Below are positions 17,324 to 27,866 of a stretch of 46,925 nt of DNA, in pieces. Where the stretch lies: the NCBI GenBank assembly GCA_029780675.1, contig JAKOYE010000250.1, forward strand, positions 1 through 46,925, in the 5' to 3' direction. How positions within the stretch are numbered: position 1 is the first letter of the stretch; the number at the start of each line of letters is the position of its first letter. This stretch comes from Actinomycetes bacterium (GTDB lineage Bacteria > Actinomycetota > Actinomycetes > Mycobacteriales > Mycobacteriaceae). The notes beneath the pieces were generated by a model, which saw only the letters and a list, made by a program, of their open reading frames with translations, did not search any database and was not told the DNA's origin. The translations under genes were made by a program, and so were the position numbers.

Positions 17324-18170
17324 GCGGGCCGACCGGCCGCTTCCGGTCCGCGACGGGTTAGGGCCGGCGCGGTTGCGCCTGCACGGCGGCAATGTCGCCG
17401 ACGAGTTCGACCGGCGGTTCGGTGCCCGCGACAAGGTGCTGAGCGGGGAGGTCGTCGACGCCCGGGGGGTGGTACTCGACGCCGCCACGGATCTGCCGCC
17501 GGGGGCCGTCGTCTACCTCTACCCGGACCTGCCCGACGAGGTGGCGGTGCCGTTCGACATCCCGGTGCTGTATCGCGATGACGCGATCCTCGTGGTGGAC
17601 AAACCGCCGTTCCTGGCCACCATGCCGCGGGGGACGCACGTCGCCCAGACCGCGCTGGTGCGACTGCGCCGGGAGCTGGACCTGCCCGACCTCAGCCCCG
17701 CCCACCGCCTGGACCGGCTGACCTCCGGGGTGCTGATGTTCACCCTACGGCCCGACGTCCGGGGTCGCTATCAGCGGCTGTTCGCCGACGGTCTGGTCGC
17801 CAAGACGTATCTGGCGTGGTCCTCGACACAGCCCGGATTGTCCGAGCCGCAACGGGTGACGAATCGGATCGTCAAGCATCGCGGCGTATTGCAGGCAACC
17901 GTGGAACCCGGGGAGGCGAACGCGGAGACGCTGGTCGAGCCGTTGGGGGAGGGCAGGTACCGGCTGACGCCACGGACCGGGCGCACCCACCAGTTGCGCG
18001 TGCACATGGCCGGACTGGAGGTGCCGATCGACAACGACCCGCTGTACCCGCGGATCCTGGGGGTCGATCCCACGGACTTCACCCGGCCGCTGCGACTGGT
18101 GGCCCACCGTCTGGAGTTCGACGACCCGCTGACCGGGGAGCGCCACTGTTTCGTAAGCTCGCGCGCATGA
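17301..18170 (+). CDS. RluA-family pseudouridine synthase (Rv3300c-like)
   Basis: RNA pseudouridine synthase isomerising specific uridines, probably in rRNA or tRNA. About 289 residues. The catalytic Asp lies in LSPAHRLDRLTSGVLMF (HRLDRxTSG), with VVDKPPFLATMP before it and YRLTPRTGRTHQLRVHM after, all canonical. The start is uncertain: no ATG or GTG fits right before the conserved LPVRDGLGPARLRL. TTG 17301 has GGAG about 5 nt upstream and overlaps the glpD end by 23 nt; ATG 17244 would overlap more. The stop overlaps the next gene as ATGA. Confidence 0.85.
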   Translation: MNRCRSTRRADRPLPVRDGLGPARLRLHGGNVADEFDRRFGARDKVLSGEVVDARGVVLDAATDLPPGAVVYLYPDLPDEVAVPFDIPVLYRDDAILVVDKPPFLATMPRGTHVAQTALVRLRRELDLPDLSPAHRLDRLTSGVLMFTLRPDVRGRYQRLFADGLVAKTYLAWSSTQPGLSEPQRVTNRIVKHRGVLQATVEPGEANAETLVEPLGEGRYRLTPRTGRTHQLRVHMAGLEVPIDNDPLYPRILGVDPTDFTRPLRLVAHRLEFDDPLTGERHCFVSSRA

Positions 18171-19024
18171 TCGAGACCCGGAGGATCACCGTCGAAGGCA
18201 TCACCACGTCGGTTCTGGTCGGCGGGCCCCGCCCCGTCTCCTCGGGCGGCACGCCCGGCAGGGGCCTCGGTGAAGCGGTGGTGTTCGTCCACGGCAACCC
18301 CGACAGCGGGTCGGACTGGATGCCGCTGCTGACCCGGGTGGCAGGGTTCGCCCCCGTCGTCGCCCCCGACATGCCGGGCTTCGGCGCCGCCGACGCGCGA
18401 CCCGACGACGACTACACCATCTACAGCTACGGGCGGTTCCTGCACGGGGTGATCGAGAGCCTCGGTATCGACCGGGTACACCTGGTGGCCCATGACTTCG
18501 GCGGCCCGTTCGCGGCGGCGTGGGCGGCCGACCACCCGGAACGGGTGGCCAGCGTGACCTTCGTGAACACCGGGGTGCTGGTGGGTTACCGCTGGCACCG
18601 GATGGCCAGGATCTGGCGCACGCCGGTGCTCGGCGAGCTGTCGATGCGGCTGCTCGACCCGCGGACGACGGCGAAGGTGCTGGCCCGGGAGAACCCCGGC
18701 CTGCCTCGGGAGTGGGTGCAGGTGATCGCCGGCCACCTGATGCCGGAGAGGACCCGCCGGGTTGTGCTCCGGTTGTACCGGTCCACCCGGCCTGGCGATA
18801 TGGACCAGTTGGCCGCCCGGCTGCGAGAGCACGACCACGATGCGCTGGTGCTGTTCGGCGACGCCGATGCTTACATCCCGGTCGAGCAGGCCGGTCGGCA
18901 GGTCGCCATCTTCCCCCGCGCGGCCATCCGGATTCTGCCCGGACTCGGGCACTGGTGCTGGCTGGAGCGAACCGACCTCGTCGCGGGCCACCTTGAGGAG
19001 TTTTTGCGCGCTAGGTTGGAGTGA
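18167..19024 (+). CDS. Alpha/beta hydrolase with Asp nucleophile (epoxide hydrolase/dehalogenase-like)
   Basis: 285 residues. HGNPDSGSDW (residues 42-51) is the oxyanion HGxP motif; the nucleophile elbow is VAHDFGG with D110, typical of epoxide hydrolases and haloalkane dehalogenases rather than serine esterases. The acid is in LFGDADAYIP and the base in GLGHWCWLE. ATG 18167 overlaps the synthase stop (ATGA), so the two are probably co-translated, and the gene ends by one-base overlap with the next. Substrate unknown. Confidence 0.82.
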   Translation: MIETRRITVEGITTSVLVGGPRPVSSGGTPGRGLGEAVVFVHGNPDSGSDWMPLLTRVAGFAPVVAPDMPGFGAADARPDDDYTIYSYGRFLHGVIESLGIDRVHLVAHDFGGPFAAAWAADHPERVASVTFVNTGVLVGYRWHRMARIWRTPVLGELSMRLLDPRTTAKVLARENPGLPREWVQVIAGHLMPERTRRVVLRLYRSTRPGDMDQLAARLREHDHDALVLFGDADAYIPVEQAGRQVAIFPRAAIRILPGLGHWCWLERTDLVAGHLEEFLRARLE

Positions 19025-19578
19025 TGGACGCCGGGAAAATCGACGATGACCATCAACTGATCCTGGTCGCGGCTTACGGGGATCTGGACGCTGCGCGCAC
19101 CGATTTCGGTGAACTCGAGCGGCGGCTCAAACACGGGATGGAACTTCGTTCGGCCGCCCTGGTCACCCGCGACGACCAGGGACACGCGGAGGTGGTGGAG
19201 GCGGCCAACCGGCACGGCCGGTCCGGTGCGCTGATCGGCGCGGGAATCGGGGCGCTGTTCGGGTTGGTGTTCGAACCACTGTTGCTGGCACTGGTGGTCG
19301 GGGGCGCCGGCGGTGCGGTGGCGGCCGCGGTCGCCGAGCACGAACTGCGGTCCGGACTCCGTCACGAGGTCGGTGCGGCGCTCGACAACGGCACCGCGGT
19401 GGTGCTGGCCCTGGCCTATCCCAACGGTCGCTCGGACGTGGAGAACACGCTGTACCGGGCACACTCCGTCACCGCACTGCCCCTGGACCGCGCCACGGTG
19501 AAGAGCCTCGACGACACGGTGGCCGCCGAGATCGCCAGACTTCGCACTAGCGCTGACACGCCGGACACCAGTACCTGA
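19024..19578 (+). CDS. DUF1269/DUF6325-like membrane-associated protein
   Basis: 184 residues. A central glycine-zipper hydrophobic hairpin ([20 protein letters not shown], then [18 protein letters not shown]) is flanked by polar alpha/beta-like halves ([35 protein letters not shown]). This arrangement is seen in small bacterial proteins of DUF1269 type, function unknown. ATG 19024 shares its A with the previous TGA. The 3' end overlaps the convergent nei by 32 bp. Confidence 0.7.
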   Translation: MDAGKIDDDHQLILVAAYGDLDAARTDFGELERRLKHGMELRSAALVTRDDQGHAEVVEAANRHGRSGALIGAGIGALFGLVFEPLLLALVVGGAGGAVAAAVAEHELRSGLRHEVGAALDNGTAVVLALAYPNGRSDVENTLYRAHSVTALPLDRATVKSLDDTVAAEIARLRTSADTPDTST

Positions 19579-20371
19579 CCCGTTCGGCGGAGTTCCAGCC
19601 GTCGGGCCGAGACCGTGAGGTCCCGTCCGGCCGAGACCGTGAGGTCCAGTCCGGCCACGACTGCGAAATCCGCGTTCCGCAGCGCCGGCAGGGCAGCCCG
19701 GCGCGGCCGTAGACCCACAGTTCCTGACCCTTCCGGGTGTTGCCGGTGGTGGTGCGTTCCCATCGGATTCGGTTGGCCCACAACATGTCCCGGGCCCGGC
19801 CGACCACCCTAGCGGGATCGTCGAGGGTCGCGACCGGACTGGTCGGTAACCGCCCGAAGATAAAGCACAGTTCGTTGCAGTACACGTTGCCGATACCGGC
19901 CAGTACCCGCTGGTCCAGCAGTGCGTCGGCGATCGGCCGGTCCGGATCGGCGGTGAGGTTCGCGGCCGCGCGGTCGGCGTCCCAGTCCGGGCCGAGAAGA
20001 TCCGGCCCGAGGTGGGCCACCGATTCCTGGTCGCGGTCCCGTTCCAGAATCTCCAGGAAACCAAGGTCGACACCGGCCGCCGCGATGTCACCGGCCTCCA
20101 GCAGGATCCGGACCTTATAGGCCGGCCGCGGCGGGCGGGTGCGCGGCGTGATCCGCCACGCGCCGTCCATCTTCAGGTGAGAGTGGATGCTGGCCCGACC
20201 CGCCCTGATGAAGAGGTGCTTGCCCCGGCTGACCACCTCGTCGACGGTGCTGCCGGTCAGGTCGACGGTGGCATAGCGGGGAACCCGCACGTCGCAGCGG
20301 GTCAGGGTTCTGCCGACCAGAGCTTCCCGCAGGGCGGCAGCGGTGCGGAAGACGGTGTCACCCTCGGGCAT
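19547..20371 (-). CDS. nei: Endonuclease VIII-like DNA glycosylase with expanded zinc finger
   Basis: Bifunctional glycosylase/AP lyase of the Fpg/Nei family that removes oxidised bases. 274 residues. The N-terminus [11 protein letters not shown] gives the catalytic Pro2 and Glu3; a conserved Lys lies in [10 protein letters not shown]; the H2TH region is [20 protein letters not shown]. The C-terminal zinc finger has CRRC and CPAC, but the linker is 37 residues instead of about 16. It contains three 8-residue units ([24 protein letters not shown]) encoded by a 24-bp repeat. ATG 20369-20371 overlaps the lhr stop by one base (TGATG), so lhr and nei are probably co-translated. Confidence 0.92.
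   Translation of the reverse strand: MPEGDTVFRTAAALREALVGRTLTRCDVRVPRYATVDLTGSTVDEVVSRGKHLFIRAGRASIHSHLKMDGAWRITPRTRPPRPAYKVRILLEAGDIAAAGVDLGFLEILERDRDQESVAHLGPDLLGPDWDADRAAANLTADPDRPIADALLDQRVLAGIGNVYCNELCFIFGRLPTSPVATLDDPARVVGRARDMLWANRIRWERTTTGNTRKGQELWVYGRAGLPCRRCGTRISQSWPDWTSRSRPDGTSRSRPDGWNSAERVRYWCPACQR
19599..19670 (-). repeat. 24-bp tandem repeat (x3) in the nei zinc-finger region
   Basis: Units at 19599-19622, 19623-19646 and 19647-19670; the first two differ at one position, the third is more diverged. The period is in frame and adds 8 residues per copy between the two Cys pairs. Confidence 0.9.
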
Positions 20372-23300
20372 CAGCGCAGCCGCAACCCGCGTGGAGTACG
20401 GGCGAAGCCCACCGCCTGCAACGCATCGGCGGTCATCCGGCGGTTGCCGACGGCGCCTGGCTCGGACGAAGCGGCCTCCAGCACGCCGATACCGTCGATC
20501 TTCTCCACCAGGACACCGGCCAGCCGTCGGCTGCCCACCAGATCGGCCAGCGCGGCGGCCGCCGCCCGTTGGGCATCTGCATCGGCGCCGAAGGTCAGCA
20601 GCGAGCGCCCGCCGCGCTCCAGGTACCAGACCAGCGCGCCATCGACCAGGACCACCAGGGCGCCGGCCTTGCGGCCGGGCCGGTGGCCGGTGTCGGCGTC
20701 CGGCCGGGCCGGCCAGGGCAGCGTCGTTCCGAACGGGTTGGCCGGGTCGGCCGCGGCCAGCACCACCGCATCGGGCACCGACTGTCCCGACTGAGGCGGG
20801 TCCAGCGCGTCGGCGTACCCGCGCAGCCGGTCCACCGTCGCGGCGACGGCGAACTGGGCTCCGCCGAGGGATTCCACGAAGTAGCCGCGCTGGCAGCGGC
20901 CGGCCTCCTCCAGTGCGGTGAGCACCTTGTAGAGGGTGGCGAATCCGCCGGGCACCCCCTCCGCGGCCGCGGCGCTTCGGGTGAGGACGCCGTAGCGGTT
21001 CATCAACAGTTCCGCGGTGAAGTGCGCGCGCGCCGTCGACTCGGGTTCGGCGGCGGGTAACGCCGACCATCGGCCGGCGACCGTCGGGTCGACGGTTCGG
21101 GCCAGGCGGGGGGCCCGGCGCTGCCGGTGCGCGGGCGCCCGCCGGCCGCCGCCGGTGAGCAGGGCGCGCACCGGGGCGAAGGTGTCCCCGGTGATCAGGC
21201 CGGCCCAGACCAGCCCCCACAGGCCAGCGGTGTCGGCCGGCAACTGGCGGTAGAAGAAGGCCCCGCGGCCCTCACCCGGCCGACCGAGCACCTCCAGGAT
21301 CGCCCGTTGGGTGTCGGTCAGGTCGATCTCGGCGGGCGCCGCCAGGGTGTAGCCGGCCGTCTCGGCGGGGTGGAAGGCCACCCAGCCGTCGTTACCCGGC
21401 AGTGCGCCCACGCCCGACCAGATGACCTCGCCGGCGGCGAGAAGTTCGTCGAGCATCGCCGGTTCGTAGTCCCGCACCCGGGATGCCAGCACCAGGTGCT
21501 CGACGGCGGAGGCGGGGATCGGGGTGCCGGCCAACTGTTCGATCACCCCGAACAGGCCGTCCACCCCGGTGGTTCCGGTGGATGCGGTCGATCCGTTTCG
21601 CGAGGCGGTGCGCACCTGCTGCCAGGCCGGCAGGAACCTGGCGAAGGCTGCGGTGCTGACCGGTTCCACCTGTGCCCGCAGCGCCGCCAGTGAGCGCCGG
21701 CGCAGAATGCGCAGCACCTCGGCGTCACACCACTGGGCGTCGCGGCCGTCGGCACCGGCAAACTCCCCGCGAACCAGGCGGTGGGACAGACCCAGCCGCG
21801 ACAGCGCATCGTCGGCAACGCGCAGCCCGAGGCCGAACCGGGCGGCCGCGTCGGCGGTGTCGAACGGACCTCGAGTGCGGGCGTAGCGAGCCAGCAGTTC
21901 GCCGAGCGGATCGGCGATCGTCTCGGTGAAGGCGGCCGGTACCCCGGGTGGCACGGCGACCCCGACGGCGTCCCGGAGTCGACCGATGTCCTCGATGGCC
22001 ACCCACCACTGCTGCCCGGCGTAGGACACCGGCAGGATCCGGCGGGAGGAGTAGAGGCCGTCGAGCCAGGGCCCCAGGGTGGTGGCGTTCGAGCGGTCGG
22101 CGATCTCGGCCTCGGTGAGCGGGCCGAGCAGCCGAAGCAGATCGGCGACGCCTTCGGGGTCGCGGGCGCGGCGGTCCTCGGCGAGGTGCTGCAGTTGGCG
22201 CTCGGTGGTGGCCACCACCTCGGGATCGAGGAGCTCGCGCAATTCCACCCGGCCCATCAGCTCGGCCAGCAGGGCGGTGTCGAGGGACAGCGCGGCGGCC
22301 CGTCGTTCGGCGAGCGGGCTGTCGCCTTCGTACATGAACGCCCCCACATAACCGAACAGCAGCGAGGCGGCGAACGGCGACGGGGTCGGGGTCTGCACCT
22401 CCAGCAGCCGGACCTGGCGCTGAGCGATCCGGGACATCAGCCGGGTCAGCGCCGGGACGTCGTAGACGTCCTGCAGGCACTCCCGCACCGCCTCCAGCAC
22501 GATCGGGAAGTCGGGGTATCTCTTGGCCACGTCGAGCAGTTGGGCGGCCCGCTGCCGCTGATGCCACAGCGGTGACCGCTTCCCAGGGTGCCGGCGCGGC
22601 AGCAGCAGCGCGCGGGCGGCGCACTCCCGGAACCGGGAGGCGAACAGTGCCGACCCGCCCACCTCGGCCGTCACCAGGGGCTCGATCTCCTCGGCGTCGA
22701 AGACGAACAGGTCCGCCCCGGGCGGGGGGCCGTCGGTGTCGGGCAACCGCAGCACGATGCCGTCGTCGCTGGCCGTCGGCTTCTCGTCGATGCCGTACCG
22801 TTCGGCCAGCCGCCGTCCGACCGCCAGAGCCAGCGGACCGTGCACCTTCAGGCCGTACGGGGAGTGCAGGATCACCCGCCAGTCGCCCAGTTCGTCGCGG
22901 AACCGCTCCACCACCAGGGTGGCCGCACCGGGTACCACCGAGGTGGCCTGCCGTTGCTCGTCGAGCAGGCGCCACAGATTCTCGGTCGCGTACGAATCGA
23001 AACCGATTGCCGCACAACGCTTGTCGAACTCGCGGCGATCCAGCCCGGCCAGTTCTGCCGTGAACTGCCCGATCGCCTCACCCAGTTCGGCCGACCGGCC
23101 GGCGTCGTCGCCGCGCCAGAACGGCAGCCGGGCCGGCTGGCCGGGGGCGGGGACCACCAGCACCCGGTCGTGGGTGATCTCGACGATTCGCCAACTGGTC
23201 GCGCCCAGGGCGATCACATCGCCCGGTCGGGACTCGTAGACCATCTCTTCATCGAGTTCGCCGACCCGGGAGGGTTTCTCGGCCTCGCTGGCCAGGTACA

Positions 23301-24834
23301 CGGCGAACAAGCCCCGGTCGGGGATCGCCCCGCCGGAGGTGACGGCAAGACGCTGGGCTCCGGGCCGGGCGGTCAGGGTTCCGGAGTCCCGGTCGTAGAC
23401 CAGCCGGGGGCGCAGTTCGGCGAAGTCGGTGGACGGGTACTTACCGGACAGCAGATCCAGGGTGGCCTCGAATGCGCTGCGCGGGAGGGTGGCGAACACC
23501 GCACTGCGGCGCACGGTGTCGAACCACACATCGGCGTTGAGCGGCTCCAGCGCGCAGGCCGCGACCGTGTGTTGGGCGAGCACGTCCAACGGGTTGGCCA
23601 GCACGGCGATGCTCTCGATCTGCCCGTCGAGCATCCGGCGCACGCTGACCGCGCAGCCGATCAGATCGGTGCGGTGCTTGGGCAGCAGCACCCCGCGGGA
23701 GATCTCGCCCACCTGGTGGCCGGCACGGCCGACCCGTTGCAGCCCGCTGGCCACCGAGGGTGGTGCCTCTACCTGGACCACCAGATCGACGGCACCCATG
23801 TCGATTCCCAGTTCCAGGCTGGAGGTGGCCACCACCGCCCGCAGCCGGCCCGCCTTGAGCGCCTCCTCCACGTCGGCCCGCTGTTCCTTGGACATCGATC
23901 CGTGGTGTGCCCGCGCGATCTGCTCGGGGCCGGTCTGTTCGGTGTCGGTGTCGGTGCGTTCGGCGTGAATCTCGTTGAGCCGGGCGGTGAGTCGTTCGGC
24001 CAGCCGTCGGGAGTTGGCGAACACGATGGTGGAGGTGTGCGCCTCGATCAGGTCGGCGATCCGGTTCTCCACGTCGGGCCAGATGGTGTTCTCGGCCAGG
24101 TCGGTCATGTCCGGCACCGGAACCTGAACGCTGAGATCGAAGGTCTTGGCGGCGGGGGGACTGACGATCCGGGCCGGCCTGCGCCGGCCGCCGGTGAGGA
24201 ACCGGGCCACCTCTTCAGCGGGGCGGACGGTGGCGGACAAGCCGATCCGCTGGGCGGGGTGCGCCAACAGGGTGTCGAGCCGTTCCAGCGAGACCGCCAG
24301 GTGCGCACCTCGTTTGGTCGCGGCGACCGCGTGCACCTCGTCGACGATCACCGTGCTCACTCCGGTAAGGGTCTCCCGCGCCGCCGAGGTGAGCATCAGG
24401 AACAGCGACTCGGGGGTGGTGATGAGAATGTCCGGCGGGTGGGCGATCAGTTCCCGGCGCCGTGCCGGTGGGGTGTCGCCGGAACGCACCCCGAGGGAGA
24501 TGTCCGGGATGGCCGACCCGTCCTGCGCGGCGATCCGTGCGATCCCGGCCAGGGGAGTGCGCAGATTCCGTTCGACGTCGATGGCCAGCGCCTTCAACGG
24601 GGAGACGTAGAGCACCCGGGTGCCGGAACCGGGCTCGGCGGTCAGCCGGTCGATGGCCCACAGGAAGGCCGCGAGCGTTTTACCGGACCCGGTCGGCGCG
24701 ACGACGAGGGTGTGCTCACCGGCGGCGATCGCCGCCCAGGCCTGGGCCTGGGCCGGGGTGGGTTCGGCGAAGGTGCCGGCAAACCAACGCCGGGTCGGCT
24801 CGCTGAACTCGGCCAGCGGGTCGATGGTGCTCAC
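20371..24834 (-). CDS. lhr: Large helicase-related protein Lhr
   Basis: DNA-damage-associated superfamily 2 helicase; mycobacterial Lhr is a 3'-5' translocase active on RNA:DNA hybrids. 1487 residues, near the expected 1,500. Motif [21 protein letters not shown] near residue 45; motif [26 protein letters not shown], then GLSATV; motif [14 protein letters not shown]. After the helicase core come the winged-helix and large C-terminal Lhr domain. Start GTG 24832-24834. Upstream of nei with a TGATG junction, so a two-gene repair operon. Dense antisense reading frames here are GC artefacts. Confidence 0.95.
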   Translation of the reverse strand: MSTIDPLAEFSEPTRRWFAGTFAEPTPAQAQAWAAIAAGEHTLVVAPTGSGKTLAAFLWAIDRLTAEPGSGTRVLYVSPLKALAIDVERNLRTPLAGIARIAAQDGSAIPDISLGVRSGDTPPARRRELIAHPPDILITTPESLFLMLTSAARETLTGVSTVIVDEVHAVAATKRGAHLAVSLERLDTLLAHPAQRIGLSATVRPAEEVARFLTGGRRRPARIVSPPAAKTFDLSVQVPVPDMTDLAENTIWPDVENRIADLIEAHTSTIVFANSRRLAERLTARLNEIHAERTDTDTEQTGPEQIARAHHGSMSKEQRADVEEALKAGRLRAVVATSSLELGIDMGAVDLVVQVEAPPSVASGLQRVGRAGHQVGEISRGVLLPKHRTDLIGCAVSVRRMLDGQIESIAVLANPLDVLAQHTVAACALEPLNADVWFDTVRRSAVFATLPRSAFEATLDLLSGKYPSTDFAELRPRLVYDRDSGTLTARPGAQRLAVTSGGAIPDRGLFAVYLASEAEKPSRVGELDEEMVYESRPGDVIALGATSWRIVEITHDRVLVVPAPGQPARLPFWRGDDAGRSAELGEAIGQFTAELAGLDRREFDKRCAAIGFDSYATENLWRLLDEQRQATSVVPGAATLVVERFRDELGDWRVILHSPYGLKVHGPLALAVGRRLAERYGIDEKPTASDDGIVLRLPDTDGPPPGADLFVFDAEEIEPLVTAEVGGSALFASRFRECAARALLLPRRHPGKRSPLWHQRQRAAQLLDVAKRYPDFPIVLEAVRECLQDVYDVPALTRLMSRIAQRQVRLLEVQTPTPSPFAASLLFGYVGAFMYEGDSPLAERRAAALSLDTALLAELMGRVELRELLDPEVVATTERQLQHLAEDRRARDPEGVADLLRLLGPLTEAEIADRSNATTLGPWLDGLYSSRRILPVSYAGQQWWVAIEDIGRLRDAVGVAVPPGVPAAFTETIADPLGELLARYARTRGPFDTADAAARFGLGLRVADDALSRLGLSHRLVRGEFAGADGRDAQWCDAEVLRILRRRSLAALRAQVEPVSTAAFARFLPAWQQVRTASRNGSTASTGTTGVDGLFGVIEQLAGTPIPASAVEHLVLASRVRDYEPAMLDELLAAGEVIWSGVGALPGNDGWVAFHPAETAGYTLAAPAEIDLTDTQRAILEVLGRPGEGRGAFFYRQLPADTAGLWGLVWAGLITGDTFAPVRALLTGGGRRAPAHRQRRAPRLARTVDPTVAGRWSALPAAEPESTARAHFTAELLMNRYGVLTRSAAAAEGVPGGFATLYKVLTALEEAGRCQRGYFVESLGGAQFAVAATVDRLRGYADALDPPQSGQSVPDAVVLAAADPANPFGTTLPWPARPDADTGHRPGRKAGALVVLVDGALVWYLERGGRSLLTFGADADAQRAAAAALADLVGSRRLAGVLVEKIDGIGVLEAASSEPGAVGNRRMTADALQAVGFARTPRGLRLR

Positions 24835-24858
24835 CCGACCAGCCTGCCAGGTGCGTGG

Positions 24859-24910
24859 CTAGTCGGTCTCGGCGCGAGCCCTAGTCAATTTCGGCCTAGT
24901 CAATTTCAGC
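24859..24910. repeat. 15-bp echo of the P450 3' end
   Basis: The P450 terminus reads (minus) gctgaaattgactag at 24896-24910. An adjacent copy gccgaaattgactag is at 24881-24895, and a looser copy gccgagaccgactag at 24859-24873. They would encode AEID-stop, AEID-stop and AETD-stop. The first echo is in frame with the true stop. Confidence 0.85.
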
Positions 24911-26170
24911 GAAGTCCACCCAGAGATGCCGCGGCCCGCGGAACACCTGGTTGTGCCGGTAGGGCGGCGGGTCGACCACCAGACGCGGAGACTTCACCCG
25001 GCGTAGGAAGATCTCCAGGGCGACGTTGATCTCCAGCCGGGCCAACGGCCCGCCGAAGCAGGTGTGGATGCCGCTGCCGAAACCGAGGTGCTCGTTGTCC
25101 TCGCGGGTCGGGTCGAAGCGGTCCGGGTGCGGGAACCGCCGGGGGTCCCGGTTGGCCGCCCCCCAGACCAGGAACACCGCTGAGCCCGCGGGGATTCGGG
25201 TTCCGCCGATCTCGATATCGGCGGTGGCCCAGCGGCTGGGGAAGAACTGCACCGCGGACTGCAGCCGGGCGACCTCCTCGATGGTGCCCGGGATGAGGTC
25301 GGGGTTGTCGCGCACCAGATCCCAGGAGCCGGGGTTGCGCAGCAGAGTCATCACGCAGTTACTGAGGGTGTTGACCGTCGAGTCGTGCCCGGCGATCAGG
25401 AGCAGCATTGCGTTGCTGGCCGCCACCTCGATCGAGACCGGACCATCCGGCCCGTCGGTGTCGTGCAATGCCGCCGAGATGACACCCGGTCCCGGTTCGC
25501 GGGCGAGGCGTTGGACCAGCGACTGCACGTAGGCGCCCAACTCCTCGGTGCTCCGGGCGGCCTTCTGCAGCGCAGCCTGACCCTCGGGGGTGTCGCGCTC
25601 CGGCCCGACGTCCGCTCCTTGCATGAAGTCGGTCACCCAGGCGTGGAATTGCGGCTCGTCCTCGATAGGGGCACCGAGCACCCGGAAGATCACCGACACC
25701 GGGATCGGGTAGGAGAAGTCCTCCACGACGTCCATCCGAGAGCTGCCGCGGGCGCGGGCCCTTTCCGCGACCTTGTCGAGCATGCCGTTGGCGATGTCGG
25801 CCACGTAGCCGGCCATGCTGGGAATCAGGTCGGGGGTGTGCGGCGGGCCGAAATGCCGCATGAACTGACGGCGCATGATGTCGTGCTGGGGCGGATCGTT
25901 GACGAGCATGCTGGCGTCGCGGGATTGCTCCGCCTCCCCGGCTTCCAGCTTGGCCGGGGTCTCCCCGAACAACCCCGACGGGCTACGGCTGATGTCGGAG
26001 CTGATCCGTGGATCATGGGCCAGCGCAAGGGCTTCCGGATATCCGGTGACGACGTAGGTGTGCGCGGAGACCTTCGCGACCGGGGTCTTGCGCAGTTCCT
26101 CGTAGTACGGATACGGGTTCGGGCGGTTTTCGTACTTCATCGCCTCGGCCCAGGCGGTTGCGGCGTCCAT
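24896..26170 (-). CDS. Cytochrome P450
   Basis: Haem monooxygenase; substrate unknown. 424 residues. I-helix oxygen motif LLLIAGHDSTVNTL; ExxR in EEVARLQ; haem loop LGFGSGIHTCFGGPLAR with Cys371 as ligand. Start ATG 26168-26170 has AGGAG 7 nt upstream. The next minus-strand genes upstream are a ferredoxin reductase and a ferredoxin, giving a complete class-I redox chain in the order Fd, FdR, P450. A divergent epoxide hydrolase follows. The CYP family cannot be assigned without alignment. The block lies between lhr and sigF, where M. tuberculosis has unrelated genes (lat, pcd), so it is accessory. Confidence 0.92.
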   Translation of the reverse strand: MDAATAWAEAMKYENRPNPYPYYEELRKTPVAKVSAHTYVVTGYPEALALAHDPRISSDISRSPSGLFGETPAKLEAGEAEQSRDASMLVNDPPQHDIMRRQFMRHFGPPHTPDLIPSMAGYVADIANGMLDKVAERARARGSSRMDVVEDFSYPIPVSVIFRVLGAPIEDEPQFHAWVTDFMQGADVGPERDTPEGQAALQKAARSTEELGAYVQSLVQRLAREPGPGVISAALHDTDGPDGPVSIEVAASNAMLLLIAGHDSTVNTLSNCVMTLLRNPGSWDLVRDNPDLIPGTIEEVARLQSAVQFFPSRWATADIEIGGTRIPAGSAVFLVWGAANRDPRRFPHPDRFDPTREDNEHLGFGSGIHTCFGGPLARLEINVALEIFLRRVKSPRLVVDPPPYRHNQVFRGPRHLWVDFAEID

Positions 26171-26197
26171 CGTCGGCTCCTGCTTGGTGGGAAGGGT

Positions 26198-27613
26198 CTA
26201 GTGGCTGCGAGGCCGGTATTCGGCGGTGCGGTCGGTGGGGTCGTGTCCGGTCAGGACGACGTCCGGGTTGCCGGACGGCTCCCGCGGATCGGGGAAACGG
26301 GCCGGCATCACGTCGGCGTTCTCCGGTTGGTCGTAACCGGGCGGGGGTGGGGGGAACGGGGCCGAGCGTTCGATCAGTTCGGCGTAGTACGGCAACCACT
26401 TGCCGTGGTTGAAGGTGACCGCGCCGACGATGCGGCCGTTCTTGCCGTAGGCGGCGGCGAAGCGGCGGTCCTCGGGCGATCCCTGGGTGAACACGATCTC
26501 GTCGCCGAACGAGCACACCCCGACGCTCTTGATGTTCACCCCGAACTGGCCCGACCAGAACGACGGCAGGGGTAGGTGCGCGCGGCGGCCCACTTCCAGA
26601 TGGAGCATGTTGTTGGCCGCCACCTCGGCGCCCAGAACCGCGTTATCCCAATGCTCAAGGGCGAGGAACTCGTATCCGTAGAGGACGTGCGGCGCGCGGG
26701 CGACGTCGCCGGCGACGAAGATGTGGTCGGTCACCACACCGTTGATGTCGAAAGCCCGACACCCGGCGTCGCAGCCCACGCCCCACTGCCCGGCCGCCAG
26801 ACCGGAGCCCTCGAGCCATTCCACATTGCGGATCGACCCGAGGGAGGGGATCACGACGTCCACGTCGAGAACGGTGCCGTCGGACAGTGTCGCGGACCGG
26901 ACGTGGCCGGAAGAGTCGCCGTGTAGAGCGGACACAGAGGTACCGGTCCGCAGGTCCACCCCGGCATCGCGCATCATGTCGGCGGCGATATCGCTGATCA
27001 CCCCGCCCAGTGCGCCCTTGAGCGGACCGCTGCCCCGTTCGGTCACCGTCACCGGCAGGTCCAGATCGCGGCACACCGAGGCGATCTCGGATCCCACGAA
27101 GCCCGACCCGATGATCAGCACCCGACGCGGCCGGGCCTGCAGCGCGGCGGAGAGGCCGGCGGCGTCCTCCACGGTGCGCACCGTGAACACCCCCTGCAGG
27201 GCGCCCTCCTCGGGGTTCGGCCAGGGCCGGGCGCGGGTGCCGGTGGCGATCAGCAGCCGGTCGTACTCGACCTCCTCGCCGTTGCCCAGTTTGACCACAT
27301 GGTTGATCCGGTCCAGACCCACCGCCGCGACGCCCAGCTTCCAGTTCGCGTCCACCCGGCGCAGCCGCGGCAGCTTGGTGTGGTCGGCCGGAACCCAGCC
27401 TTTGAGCACCTGCTTGGAGAGCGGCGGCCGGTCGTAGGGCTCATGGGGTTCGTCGCCGATGATGGTCAGCGAACCCTCGAACCCCTTCTCCCGCAACGCC
27501 TCCGCGGCACGCAGCCCGGCCAGCGATGCGCCGACGATGACGATGCTGCCCTCGGCGCGGAACTTCTTGACGATCTCGTCCATCGAGTAGGTGCGCCGCT
27601 TTGCGGTGCTCAT
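26198..27613 (-). CDS. NAD(P)H-dependent ferredoxin reductase (FAD)
   Basis: Transfers electrons from NAD(P)H to the neighbouring ferredoxin. 471 residues from ATG 27611-27613 (MSTAKRRTYSMDEIVKKFR). FAD motif IVIVGASLAGLRAAEALREK; NAD motif VLIIGSGFVGSEIA; second FAD segment HIFVAGDVARAPHVLY; family C-terminal region with PSFWSGQFGVNIKSVG. The ATG overlaps the ferredoxin stop as ATGA. An earlier in-frame start would lie inside the ferredoxin gene and is less likely. 27 bp separate it from the P450. Confidence 0.9.
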   Translation of the reverse strand: MSTAKRRTYSMDEIVKKFRAEGSIVIVGASLAGLRAAEALREKGFEGSLTIIGDEPHEPYDRPPLSKQVLKGWVPADHTKLPRLRRVDANWKLGVAAVGLDRINHVVKLGNGEEVEYDRLLIATGTRARPWPNPEEGALQGVFTVRTVEDAAGLSAALQARPRRVLIIGSGFVGSEIASVCRDLDLPVTVTERGSGPLKGALGGVISDIAADMMRDAGVDLRTGTSVSALHGDSSGHVRSATLSDGTVLDVDVVIPSLGSIRNVEWLEGSGLAAGQWGVGCDAGCRAFDINGVVTDHIFVAGDVARAPHVLYGYEFLALEHWDNAVLGAEVAANNMLHLEVGRRAHLPLPSFWSGQFGVNIKSVGVCSFGDEIVFTQGSPEDRRFAAAYGKNGRIVGAVTFNHGKWLPYYAELIERSAPFPPPPPGYDQPENADVMPARFPDPREPSGNPDVVLTGHDPTDRTAEYRPRSH

Positions 27614-27825
27614 TCGGTGTCCCGATCGGCCGGCGGGTCGAGTTCGAGGATGATCGCCTGCACCGGGCACGAGGCCACCGCCCGCAGCACCTGCTGACGT
27701 TGCGAGGGGTCCGGGTTGGGGTCGTAGGCCAGAGCCTCCTCACCGACCAGTTTGAGGACGTCCGGGGCCAGTGGCACGCACTGGGCGTACCCCTGGCACT
27801 TGTTCAGATCGACAACCAAGCGCAT
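27610..27825 (-). CDS. [3Fe-4S]-type ferredoxin of the P450 system
   Basis: 71 residues. Cluster ligands C10-x5-C16 in NKCQGYAQC and C53-P in ASCPVQAI; the missing fourth Cys indicates a [3Fe-4S] centre. The residue at the position of the missing Cys is Y13, a position that varies in mycobacterial P450 ferredoxins. ATG 27823-27825 gives MRLVVDLNKC. Head of a Fd-FdR-P450 operon, divergent from the epoxide hydrolase across 41 bp. Confidence 0.92.
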   Translation of the reverse strand: MRLVVDLNKCQGYAQCVPLAPDVLKLVGEEALAYDPNPDPSQRQQVLRAVASCPVQAIILELDPPADRDTE

Positions 27826-27866
27826 GACCCGAGAGACTAACGGGCGGTGTGCCCATAATCAGCGGC

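Noticed and set aside
22588..25029. An 813-codon plus-strand frame opposite lhr
   Set aside because: Same GC artefact; the minus strand encodes Lhr with all helicase motifs.
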